Source of the DNA: Opisthocomus hoazin
Lineage: Eukaryota > Chordata > Aves > Opisthocomiformes > Opisthocomidae
Reading direction: 5' to 3'
Length of the DNA stretch: 64,000 bases
NCBI RefSeq assembly: GCF_030867145.1
Contig: NC_134428.1
Span: forward strand, 25,275,537 to 25,339,536
Below are positions 44,801-56,800 of the stretch, piece by piece (position 1 is the stretch's first letter; the number at the start of each line of letters is the position of its first letter). Made by a program: the position numbers and the translations under genes. The notes beneath the pieces are model-generated. The model saw only the letters and a list, made by a program, of their open reading frames with translations, was not told where the DNA came from and did not search any database.

Positions 44801-47800
44801 GATGCAGGTGCCATTGGGCAGCGGCGACCCAGCTCCCACCCTCACCCCTCTGTGCCACCCCCTCCCGGGAGGGGCTCCCCGCATGGCCGGGTCCCCAGCG
44901 CCGCCCTGGTGGTGGCTTTGGCACCCCCGGCCCCGCACAGCCCTCACCGGCTTGTACTCCGGCAGCCACTCGGGGATGTTGAGGCTGTTGATCTCGGAGG
45001 CGATCTTCTTCCTGTGCCCCGGCTTGGTGACACCGATGGCCGTCAGGTCCTGGGGCAGAGAGGGGGGGGGGGTCAGCGCCGTCCCGCACCGCCCGTGCCC
45101 CGCTCCCCGCGGCACCGGCCAGCGCCGGCGTCCCCGTGGCCTCACCTCCGGCGTCATTCGGCTGATGGTGGTGATGTCGTAGCCGGCGTTGATGAAGTTC
45201 GGCGCGTAGAGCTGCAGCTGGAACTTGCAGAGCCACTGGTACACGGCCTCCGAGCTCTGGAAGAGGGATGGCGTGGCTCGGGGCAGCCCTGGGGACAGGG
45301 ACACGCCACCCACGTCCCCCGGGGCTGTCCCCACAGAATGGCAGGGGTTGGAGGGGACCTCTGTGGGTCATCTAGTCCAGTGCCGGCAGGACGACCTGGC
45401 TGGGAGCCGGCACCGCAGAGTGGCTGCATGGCCCCATGGTTCTGTCCCCATGGCACGTGTCTGTCCCCCGGGGACAGCATGCGGGGGGCTGGTGCCCGGG
45501 AGCGGGGGTCCCGGCCGCCGCAGGGACGGCTCACAGCACCGGCTCACGGCACAGCACCCCACAGGCACCGCCATCACGGCCGGCACCCCGAGCCCTGCCA
45601 GCCGCGGTGGCCGTGGCACAGGGCTGCCGCGGTGCCCACGGCTGTAGGTGTGGGGTCCTGTCCCCCCACCCGGCACCCCCCCCGCTCACCTTCCCCTCCG
45701 ACGGCGGCTCCATCTTCTTCAGCGGGGGCTCGGCGGGGGGCTGCGGGGCGTAGGGGGAGCTGGCCACGCTCTGCGACCGCGACGAACCTGCCGGAGAGGC
45801 AGCGGTCAGCGGGTCTGGGGTCACGCGCCCCCGGGCTCCGGCCAAGTGAGGTGGGGGGGGGGGGCTGAGCCCCCACCCTGGGTGGGATGGCACAGCCACG
45901 GCCCCCGGGTCGGCCGGGCCAGGGTGGGCATGGGAGAGTGACCCTCACCCCAGCACAGCGGCCCGGAGCACCCTGGGGTGCCCCAACTGTGGGGTCTGCT
46001 CCCCCAGGACAGGCAGGGGGGGTGCGGACCACCGTGCCCAGGCACTGCTGGGCAGACCACTGCCCATATTGCTGCCTGCTGGTGACACTGGCTGCACTGG
46101 GACGGGGGTCTGCAGGGCACCCGGCCACCCACACTGCAGCACACAGCTCCCGGGTGCCACGGCGCTGCTGCCCTCGCCCACCCACCCAGTGCCAGGCGAG
46201 CCCCCAGCCCAGCCGGGGGGTCAGGGTGCCGCAACGCCCTCCGCCCAGTGCGGCCTCGAGCAGGGGGACCCAGCCGGACCCCTCCTCCGGAGCGGGTTTC
46301 CCGGGCTGCCCACCACCCCCAGACCCCAAGGGGTCCCGTTGCCCACAGCCCCCCGGCCCTGCTCCTCCGGCGGGACCCCCAGCGCGGGACGGGGCTCACC
46401 CACCCGCCGTGCCCCACGGTGAGGGGCCTGGCTGGGGAGGGCAGGCTGCACAAGCTGCCTCATCGTCCCCCCCCCCCCGGGACCCCCGCAGAGGCAGCCC
46501 TGCTGCGCCCACCCGCCAGCCCCGGGGGTGACAGGGGCTGCCCAGCAATTTCTGCCTCGCGTTTCTGGTCAGGAACAGCGAGCGCAGCCCCTTCCCCACC
46601 CCACTAACTGGCATCTGCATCCTGGGTGGGTGTGAGCATCCCCCCCACCCCCCACCCCGCGGGTCTGCACCCTCCCGGCATCTGCACCCCTCTGGGGTGG
46701 GCACCCTCCTCGCATGCGCAGCCCCCTGCCATGTGCAGTTCCCTCATGGCTGCATCCCACCTGCGCGTGCACACCCCCCCCCCCCACAACCCCCCCACAA
46801 CGTCTGCATCCCCCCCCCCGGCAATGTCTGCATCCCCCCCCCCCCATGTGCATCCCCCCTCCCCAAGTCTCCAGCCCTGCTGCGTGTGCATCCCCCCGCG
46901 CGTTCCTCCATCCTCCCTGCCTGTGCCCCCCCCTCGCCCACCCCCCCACGGCGTGGGTACCCCCGCGGCACGGCCATGCTCCTGCTGCCAGGGCAGCCCC
47001 CGTCACAGCCCCCCGACCGGCGCAAGGTAGGGGGCCCCAGGCAGGGAAGGGTCTGGGGAGCAGCGCTGTCCCCCCCCCACGCCGCCCCCCCACCCCACGC
47101 GGGACCCCCACTAACCGAGGCAGGAGAAGGCCTGGCAGCAGCCGAAAGGCGAGAGAGTCATTTTTTTACCCACACGTTTATCTTCTGGCGACGGGGAGGG
47201 GGTGGAGGGGGCGGGGGGGGGTGCCGTGGCAATAAAATAAAAAATAAAAAAAAGGAGAAATCCCGTCTCGGCGGCGGGGCGCGGGCGGCTCGGGCTGCGG
47301 CAGCCGGCCGGCGGCACGCACCTGCGGCGACGACGTCCTGCGCCTTGGCCGGCCCGTCGCCCACGGCACTCTCTTGCGCAGAAGCCTTCTGGGAGAGGAC
47401 GGTTGCCAGCAGCTGAAAAACACCCCGGGAAGGGGGGGAGAGCAGGCAGGAGTGAGGCGGCGGGCGGTGGGTGCCATGGGTACCGCGGGTGCTGTGGGTG
47501 CCGTGGGTGCCATGGGTACAGCGGGTACTGCGGATGCCGTGGGTACTGTGGATGCTGTGGGTGCCGTGGGTACCGTGGGTACCGTGGGTACCACGGATGT
47601 CATGGGTACCGTGGGTACCGCGGATGCTGTGGGTACCGCGGGTACCGTGGATGCTGTGGGTGCCGTGGGTACCGCGGGTACCGCGGATGCTGTGGGTGCC
47701 GTGGGTACCGTGGGTTCCATGCATGTCATGGGTGCCATGGGTACCGCAGATGCTGTGGGTGACATGGGTACCATGGATGCTGTGGGTGCCGTGGGTACCG

Positions 47801-50800
47801 TGGATGCTGTGGGTACCGTGGGTACCGCAGATGCTGTGGGTGCCGTGGGTACTGCGGGTACCACGGATGCTGTGGGTGCCATGGGTACCACGGATGCCAT
47901 GGGTGCCATGGGTACCGTGGGTACCGCGGATGCTGTGGGTGCCGTGGGTACTGCGGATGCTGTGGGTACCATGGGTACCACGGATGTCATGGGTGCCATG
48001 GGTACCGTGGGTACTGCGGATGCTGTGGGTACCGCGGGTACCACGGATGTCATGGGCCGTGGGTACCGCGGATGCTGTGGGTACCGCGGGTACCACGGAT
48101 GTCATGGGTGCCATGGGTACCGTGGGTACCGCGGATGCTGCGGCGGCCGCCCCGCCACCAAACCAGGGGCGAGGGTGGGCAGGGAGGGGCGCAGCGCGGG
48201 TGCGGGCTGCGGCGGGCAGAGCGGCACAGATGGTGCTTCGCAGGCGGCAGGAGCCCGCGGCACCCCGAATCCTGCCTGGCGCGCGGCCAGCGCCGGCTGC
48301 CAGGGCCGACTGCAGGGCTCCCCCCACCCCACGCCCCCCCCCCGCCCGCAAAGCGGAGCCCCCCACGTGGACCCCGTGCCCAGCCGTGCCGCAGGCAGGG
48401 TGCCAGAGGAGGGGGGCTCGGGGGGACGGGACGCTGGCAGGGGACACAGTGCAGGGGGCGATGTGCAGGCAGCAGCGGGCAGCGTGGCGGCAGCATGCGG
48501 GGGGCTGCGTGGCAGCAGCGTGCAGGGGGCTGGGTGCTGGCAGCATGCGGGGGGCTGCGTGGCGGCAGCATGCGGGGGGCTGCATGCTGGCAGCGTGCGG
48601 GGGGCTGCGCAGAGGTGGCAGCGCGCCGTGCAGCGTCCCCTGTGAGCAGCCACCACGGCACGCAGTCTGCACACGTCGTGCCCCGGGTGAGCCCTGGTCC
48701 AGCCAGCAGCCGGGGGCCAGGCGGGAGGGGACACACCAGTGGCCACCGTGGGTGACAGCCATGGCCAGTGGCTGGGTGCTGGTAGGACCTCACAGAATGG
48801 CTTGGGTTGGAAGGGACCTTTGAAGATCATCTGGTTCCACCCCCCTGCCATGAGCAGGGACATCTCCCACCAGCCCAGGGTGCTCAGAGCTCCATCCAAC
48901 CTGGCCTTGGACACTCAGCACCCAGCTGAGCACCAACCCAGCAGGACCGGGGGCAGCTGCCCCTGCCCAGGGCGAGCCCCGGGACGGGAGCCCAGGGCCA
49001 CGGCCGCCTCGGGGCTCGCCTTACCTTGACGCCTTCGGAGCCGGCGTGCAGGGCGTGCACCCCGCTGCCCGCGCTCTGCCCGCTCCCCGAGCTGCGGGCG
49101 GAGGCCACGCTGCCCGTGCTGCCCAGGCTGCTGCGGTCGCCTCCTGCGCAGAGAGAGGAGATGCCATCAGGGCACCCAGCCCCACGGCCGTGCCCTGCCG
49201 GAGCCACCGCCGCGTCCCGGCACAGGGAGGGTCCCCGTACCTGCGAAGGGTTTCCGCAGCACCCAGATCTCCTCGGTGGGAGCCGAGCCGCCCTGCGACG
49301 GCGAGAGGTGGGACGGGCTCACGTCGGCCCCGCGGGACCCTTGGTGGCAGAGCAGAGAGAGCGGCCGTCAGGCACGCGGGGCTCCGCGCGCTCGGGCTCG
49401 CTCCGGCGGGGCGCGGGGCGAAGCCACCCGCGGCCCCGGGGCCCGTCGCTGCGGCACGGGGGCACAACCCCGCAGCGAAGGTGGGGGGTCCCCGGCCACA
49501 ACCATGCCCAGGGATGCCAGCGCTGTCCCGGGGGCCTGTGTCCCCCCCGGCAGCTGGCACGGGGTGACAGTGACCAGCCCCAGGACCCCGGCCTGCAGCG
49601 CATCCCCTCCCTGCCCCCAGCCGGGGACAGACCCATGGCAGGGTGTCCCAGCGCCCCGGCTCAGCCCGAGCAGGGGACGGGGACCGTGTTCTCCCTCCAC
49701 GGAGCAGGATGGGGACACGACCCGGTGCGGGGAGCACAGGGAGCCGGGCAAACTCGAGCAGTGGGGACCAGCGTCCCCACCCCACTGTCCCCCAGCCAAG
49801 ACGGCGCTGGCCGTGCCCCTGCGGCTGCCTGCACCCATCCGGGGGGGCCACGTGAGGCCAGGCACCGGGTGCTGCACCCCCACGGCAGCTGGCGACACGC
49901 GGGTGACAGCAGTGGGTGACAGCACCCAGCTCTCCCAGCAGGGCACGGCTCGAGGGTGACCCCCAAAGCACCCCTCCCCCAGCATCTCGCCCTGCCGCCC
50001 ACCTCCGCCGGGTCCCGCGCGCGCCGGGGACGCCCAGCGCTGAGCCCAGCGGCCGATGCCACGGACGACGGCCGCAGCCCCGCCGCCAGCCGCCATCGCC
50101 CGCCACGGGGCATTGCCACCCCGCCGCTGCCCGGGCTGGTTTCCCTCGTTAGCGGCCGGGCCGTGGCATGGCGCGGGTGGCACACGGTGATCAGTTCAGT
50201 TCGAGGGGGGACAAACAGCCACGCCGTGACCGCGCTGGGACGTCCCAGCGCCGCGGTCGCAGCGAGAGGAGCCCGCGCTGCCCGGGCTCTGCGTGACCCG
50301 GGGGGAAGTTTGGCTCCCTCGTCCCCGTCGCTGGCAGATGGGACGCGTCGAGCCGCAAGCGTGGCTGGCCTGGCGCTCGCCCGGCACCAGCCGCTGTGCC
50401 ACCGCTGTCGGGGGGCACGCGGAGACCCCCCGAGAGCCGGCAGCCCCCATCGACACGGCACGGGCTGCACCCCGGCAAACCCCCGGCCAGACGGCTGCTC
50501 TCTGGGTGCTCCCGGTACCTGCAGCACCCATCACCTGCCCGCGCTGCGGGGACGGTCCCCAAGGAGCCACCCCCGAGAGCGTCACCCAGGAAACCTCGCC
50601 CGGCGCCATGGCCCCTCTGCGCCCCGACCCGGCTCGAGCGGCTCGCCGGGTGCCCGACACCCCGCAGGGCAGCGGGCAGAGGGTCCCCGCACCCAAATTC
50701 ACCTCCCAGCCACCCAGCCCTGCCCCACTGGACAGCCTGGAGAGGGGTTTTGGGGGTCCCCACGCACCCGGGCGGGGTGGGCAGCAGAGCAGGGGCCGTG

Positions 50801-53800
50801 GGTGGGCACCGGCGTGGCAGGGACGTGCAGCGCCGGAGAGGGCGTGCAGGGAGGGGGCCGACGGCACACACGTGTGCACGCACACGCCTGCCCGCATGCA
50901 CACACGCACCCACGCCCGCAAACGCGGCACGGCGACGGGGGGAGCGAGGCCGAGCGCGAAGAAAAGGCTCGATACGGACGGCAAAGGGAAAGAGACTCCA
51001 TGGCGCGCCGGCAGCGCGCGGGGAACTACCTTGTCCGTCCCGCGGCTCGTCGGCGCGGCTCGGGCAGAGCCTGCGATAGCCAAAGGAACTGAAAAGAGTC
51101 GGGTGGGAATGTGGAGGTGGAGGTGGAGGTGGAGGCAGGGAATGGAACGGATGGGACGAGGCGTCGCCGTTTAGCACAGCCGCCCCGTAAGGCGGGAGCG
51201 GGATCTTTTGGTAGTGTTGGGGGATTGTTACAGTCTCCCATGAACCTGATAATAAAACATAACAAGAGACAAAATGAAAAGAATCAAAATAATGAGAGAC
51301 ACGCTCAGCGCCACCAAAAAAAAAACGAAAAAAGAAAGGAAAAATAAAGAAAGGGGGGAAAAAAACCAAGCAGCAAACAAAAAAAGCAACCAAAGGAAGG
51401 TGGAGCAGCCAGAACCAAGACCCAGCTGAGGTGGAGCGGAGCGAGGAGCAGCAGCGGGACCAGCGCGGGGCCCCGCGCGGCGGCAGGGCACGGCCCGCGG
51501 GCGCATCCCGCAGCCCCCCACCGCGGCAGCCCCACGCTCGAGGCAGCGGCAGCTCACGGGGCTCCCGGGCTGCTGGGGGTCCCGCGCCCCGCGAAGGCAC
51601 CCCGGGAGGAGGGGGGCTGCGGGCACGGCTGCGGGCTGCAGCGCCAGGACCCCCACGCCCGGCCGGCCGAGCCCCGGTGCAGCCGCTGGGCACACGGGGC
51701 CAAGCGCTGCGGCCGACGGGACGGCAACGAGACCCCGCGCCCCGGCAAACCCCACCGCCGAGCTGGCCGCAGCCCAGGAGCCACCGACCTCGTCCCCGCG
51801 GCACCGGCACACGACCTGCACCCGGCCGGCGTTGGCACCTCCGCGGCCCCCACGGCAGCGCCCGGCAGCTCCTCCAAGGATCTCCCATGGGATCTCCTCC
51901 GAGCGCCGCCATTCCCTGCCCGCGGCCGCCCCGAGAGCACCCAGCGCTGGGCAGCGCGCGGCTGCCCAGGGCGCGAGCCCGTCGACGTGGGACCTGTCAG
52001 CGCTGCCCGCAGAGGCCCCACGAGCCACGCCGGGGGGGCTGCGCAGCCCACCGGGAGCTCGCGGCGATGGGGAACGGGGACAGGCAGCCGCAGGGCAGCG
52101 GGGCAGGGCCCGATCCTGGAGACGGCCCCTGGCCAGGGCGAGAGTCCCCACGGGGCAGCACCGTGTCCCTGGCATCAGTGCCCAGCCCCCTACTCAGACC
52201 CCGAGCACCAGGTCCCCCAGCCCCACTGCTGCGCTGTCACCCCCCAAACCTCAGGGACTCCCCCAGCCCAGCGCCAGCCTGGCCCCGGGGCTGCCCCGTG
52301 AGCACCCCGGGGCTGCTGGCACCAACCCTGCGGGCACAGTGGGGACACCAACCCCATGGGCACAGTGGGGACACCAACCCCACACACGTGATGGGGACAC
52401 CGACCCCGCACACGTGATGGGGACACCGACCCCGCACACATGATGGGGCCATCAGCCCCACATGCACAGTGGGGACACCGACCCCACGGGCACAGTGGGG
52501 ACACCGACCTCGCACACGTGATGGGGACATCAGCCCAACAGGCACAGTGGGGACACCAACCCCATGGGCACAGCGGGGACACCAACCCCACGGGCACAGT
52601 GGGGACACCGACCCCGCACCCGTGATGGGGACACCGACCCCACGGGCACAGTGGGGACACCAACCCCACACATGTGATGGGGACACCAACCCCACACATG
52701 TGATGGGGACACTGACCCCACATGCACGGTGGGGACACCGACCCCATGGGCACAGTGGGGACACCGACCCCGCACCCGTGATGGGGACACCGACCCCACG
52801 GGCACAGTGGGGACACCAACCCCACACATGTGATGGGGACACCAACCCCACACATGTGACGGGGACACTGACCCCACACGCACGGTGGGGACACCAACCC
52901 CATGGGCGCAGTGGGGACACCGACCCCGCACACATGATGGGGACACCGACCCCATGGGCACAGTGGGGACACCAACCACACATGCACAGTGGGGACACCG
53001 ACCCCACGGGCACAGTGGGGACACCGACCCCATGGGCACAGTGGGGACACCGAACCCACACACATGATGGGGACACCGACCCCACACATGTGATGGGGAC
53101 ACCAACCCCACACATGTGATGGGGACACCAACCCCACACGCACGGTGGGGACACCAACCCCACACACTCGAAGGCACCGTCCCCACGCACACGACGGGGA
53201 CACCGACCCCGCACGCACGACGGGGCCATCGCCCCAGCTTGGCTTCACCGGCTGCACCCCCCGACACCCCGGGCCCCGCCAGAGCAAAACGGGGGCTCCC
53301 TGGGGTTTGGGAGCAGCCCCGCGGGGGGAGGCCGGGGGGGGAAGGTGGGGGAGGGGATTATTTGCCTGCTCGTTTGCTTATGGCCTCGACGAGGCTGGAG
53401 GGGAAGTAGCCGACGCGGTCGTTGCCGGTGCGGTTGTCGTGGATGCAGCCCTTCCAGCGCCCGTCCGCGTGCTGCTCCAGCACCTGTGGGCAGGGGCCGG
53501 GTCAGGGGCCGGTGCCGCCGGCGGGGGGTCCCCACGGGGGTCCCCCCAGCCGCACTCACGGTGATGACGTCCCCGGCTTTCACGTTGAGGCTGGTCAGGT
53601 CGTAGTTGTTGCAATAGTCCTTGACGGCGCGGACCTGCAGAGCGGCCGAGGCGTCTGCGGGGACAGAGCGGGACCGTCACCGGGCGCCCAGCCCTGCTGC
53701 GGGGGGGCTGCCACCCCCTGCCCGGCATCCCCCGGCCCCCCTACCCCGCAGCATCTGCTTGATCTCCTTGCTGGCCTGGCTGGTGGTGAACTGGTTGACG

Positions 53801-56800
53801 ATGTCCAGAGCCGTCTGGTTGTAGGTGTTCCTGACGTGGGCGTTGATGCCGCTCTGCAACGGCACGGAGAGGGCTCGGGAGGAGGCGGACCCCCACCCCA
53901 CCACCCCCTGGGACCCCCCACGGACAGCAGCAGGAGGGCATGGCGCGGCATCCCCAGACCCCCCCATCCCGGGACCCTCACCCCCATTCCCCAGAGAGGG
54001 GCACATGCACCCCGGCCGCGGGGTCGCTCCCTCCCGCAGCCCCTCCCGGGGCTGGGGGGGTCTGGGGTCTTCTCGGGGGGGCCCTTACATCCAGCAGCAG
54101 CCGCACCACGTCCGTCTTGCCGCAGAGAGCCGCCTCGTGCAGCGCCGTGCCCGCCTTGGTTTGCCGGTTGATGTCGATGCCAGCCTGCAGCAGGAGCCTG
54201 CGGGCGGGCGGTGGGGTCAGCCAGGCAGTGGGGGGCTGGAGGGGGGGTCTGGCACTGCCCTCCCTGCCCCCGGCACCCACCGGATGATGTCGATGTGGCC
54301 GTTCTTGGCGGCGAGGTGCAGGGGGCTGGTGCCGTTGGGGTCGGCGGCGTCGCCCAGCTTGGGCTCCAGCAGCGCCGCGCACATGTTGCTGTTCAGGAGC
54401 AGTTGGACCACCTGGCTCAGCAAACACAGACGGAGCAGGGCTGCAAGGGGGGGCTCGGCCGCCTCCCGGCGCTGCGGCCCCCCGGCCCCCGCCGCCCTGC
54501 TCCCCCCCTCCTCCAGCAGCCAGGGATCCCCCGCAGCGGTGGCACCACGGACCCCCACTGCTACCCCTCCCGGGGGCTGCCCCTGCCCACCCGAGCACCC
54601 CCAGGGACCTCACCGTGCCCCCGTCCCCTCCCAGTCTCCCTCTGAGGGGGTCCCAGCGCCGCGAGGACTCACCCCGACCCGGCCGAACTCGCACGCCAGG
54701 TCCAGCGGCGTCTTCCCGGAGTTGTCCATGATGCAGGGGTTGGACTGGTGCTGCAGGAGCATCTCCGACTGCGGGGCAGCGAGAGCCCAGCTCGGCGCGG
54801 GCAGGGGCAGGGCGGGTGGCACGGCCACCCCGCCGTCCCCGTGCCCCGCCGCCGGCCCCCCCGTACCACGTCGTAGTGCCCGTGCTGGGCAGCCAGGTGC
54901 AGGGGGATCTGGCCCTCGTCCGACGGGATGTTCACGGAGGAACCCGCCTTCAGCACCATCTTCATGGGCTCCTTCTTGCCTTGCCAAGCCGCGTAGTGCA
55001 GGGGCCGCATGCCTGCGGGCGGGCAGGCCAGGCATGCTGTCAGCCCCCCCGGCACACCATCAGCCCCCCCGGCACGCCGTCAGCACCCCTGGCACACCGT
55101 CAGCCCCCCCGGCACACCATCAGCCCCCCAGCACACTGTCAGCCCCCCTGGCACGCCATCAGACCCCCGGCACGCCGTGAGCCCCCCGCCACGCCGTCAG
55201 CCCCCCCGCCACGCCGTGAGCCCCCCGGCACACTGTCATCCCCCCTGGCATGCCATCAGCCCCCCAGCACACCGTCAGCACCCCTGGCACGCCGTCAGTC
55301 CCCCAGCACACCATCAGCCCCCCGGCACGCCATCAGCCCCCCGGCACGCCGTCAGCCCCCCCGGCACGCCATCAGCCCCCCTGGCACACCATCAGCCCCC
55401 CGGCACACCATCAGCCCCCCGGCACGCCGTCAGCCCCCCCGGCACGCCATCAGCCCCCTGGCACGCCGTCAGCCCCCCCGGCACGCCATCAGCCCCCTGG
55501 CACACCGTCAGCCCCCCTGGCACACCATCAGCCCCCCGGCACGCCGTCAGCCCCCCCGGCACGCCATCAGCCCCCTGGCACACCGTCAGCCCCCCGGCAC
55601 GCCGTCAGACCCCCTGCAGACCATCAGCCCCCCCCCCACGCCGTGAGCCCCCTGGCACACCATCAGCCCCCCGGCACGCCGTCAGGCCCCCTGCAGACCA
55701 TCAGCCCCCCCCCCACGCCGTGAGCCCCCTGGCACACTGTCAGCCCCCCTGGCATGCCATCAGCCCCCCAGCACACCGTCAGCCCCCCTGGCACACCATC
55801 AGCCCCCCGGCACGCCGTCAGCCCCCCGGCACGCCGACGCGCCCGGCCGGAGCCCGCAGAGGGCTGGGGGCCGTGGCCAGGGCGCCGGACTCACCTTTGT
55901 TGTCCTTGATGTCCACCGCAGCCTGCGCTTCCAGCAGCAGCGAGATGAGCTCCGTGTTGCCGTTGAGCGCCGCATGGTGCAGAGCCGAGAACCTGGGGAC
56001 CAGCAGCCGTGTCAGGGGTCCCACACCCCTGTGTGTCCCCCCCGCAGCCCCTCCCGGCAGCGTGGCCTGGAGCCCGCACCCACTGCAGCACCCCAAGGTG
56101 CTGGGGCACCCGGACCTCTGCATCCCTCCGTGGGCACCCCGAGAAGGAGCTGCGCAGGGACCGGCCGTGGCCGGGCCACCGGTCGAGCCAGGAGCCGGCC
56201 ACGTTCCATAGAACGGAATCACCAAACGGTTTGGGTGGGAAGGGACCTGTCAGGGCCACCCAGCCCAACCCCCTGCCATGGGCAGGGACACCTTCAACCG
56301 GATCAGGGTGCTCAGAGCCCCGTCCAACCCAGCCTGGGATGGTTCCAGGGATGGGGCATCTCCCACCACTCTGGGCAACCTGGGCCAGTGCCTCACCACC
56401 CTCAGTGTAAAAAATTCTTCTTTAAATCCACTCTGAATCTCCCCTCTTTTAGTTTAAAGCCATCCCCCCTTGTCCCGTCGCTGCAGGCCCTGCTAAAAAG
56501 TTTGTCCCCATCTTTCTTTCCCCTTTATACGTCCCCGCGCGCGAGCAGGGCCAGCAGGCTGGGCGTGCTGGGGCAGACAGGGGTTTGCTCTCCAGCCCAT
56601 CACTTTATTTATCACAGAATGGGCTGGGAGGGACCTTACAGACCATCTCGTGGATGTCCCTGATGCGGGCAGGGACCCCTTCCCCCAGCCCAGGGTGCTC
56701 CCAGCCCCGTCCAGCCTGGCCTTGAGCCCTGCCAGGGAGGGGGCAGCCCCAGCTCCTCCGGGGAACCCGTGCCAGTGTTTCACCACCCTCACGGGGAAGA

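Noticed and set aside
42137-45868. 1243-codon open frame on the plus strand
   Set aside because: It lies opposite the CASKIN1 exons and introns. It is open because of extreme GC content and shows no recognisable domain.
46520-46620. Minus-strand stretch reading [19 protein letters not shown] as another CASKIN1 exon
   Set aside because: The frame is open in phase 1, but the acceptor (ATGCCAG) lacks a pyrimidine tract and no convincing donor closes it.
47158-48762. 534-codon minus frame with Thr-His-Gly repeats
   Set aside because: It joins exon 13 to the intronic 9-bp array. The exon boundary at 47412 is well supported, so the repeat part is not coding.
52237-53287. Open frames of 330-365 codons rich in CGVGVPT repeats
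   Set aside because: They are products of the 26-bp minisatellite rotating through frames, with no start context or splice logic.
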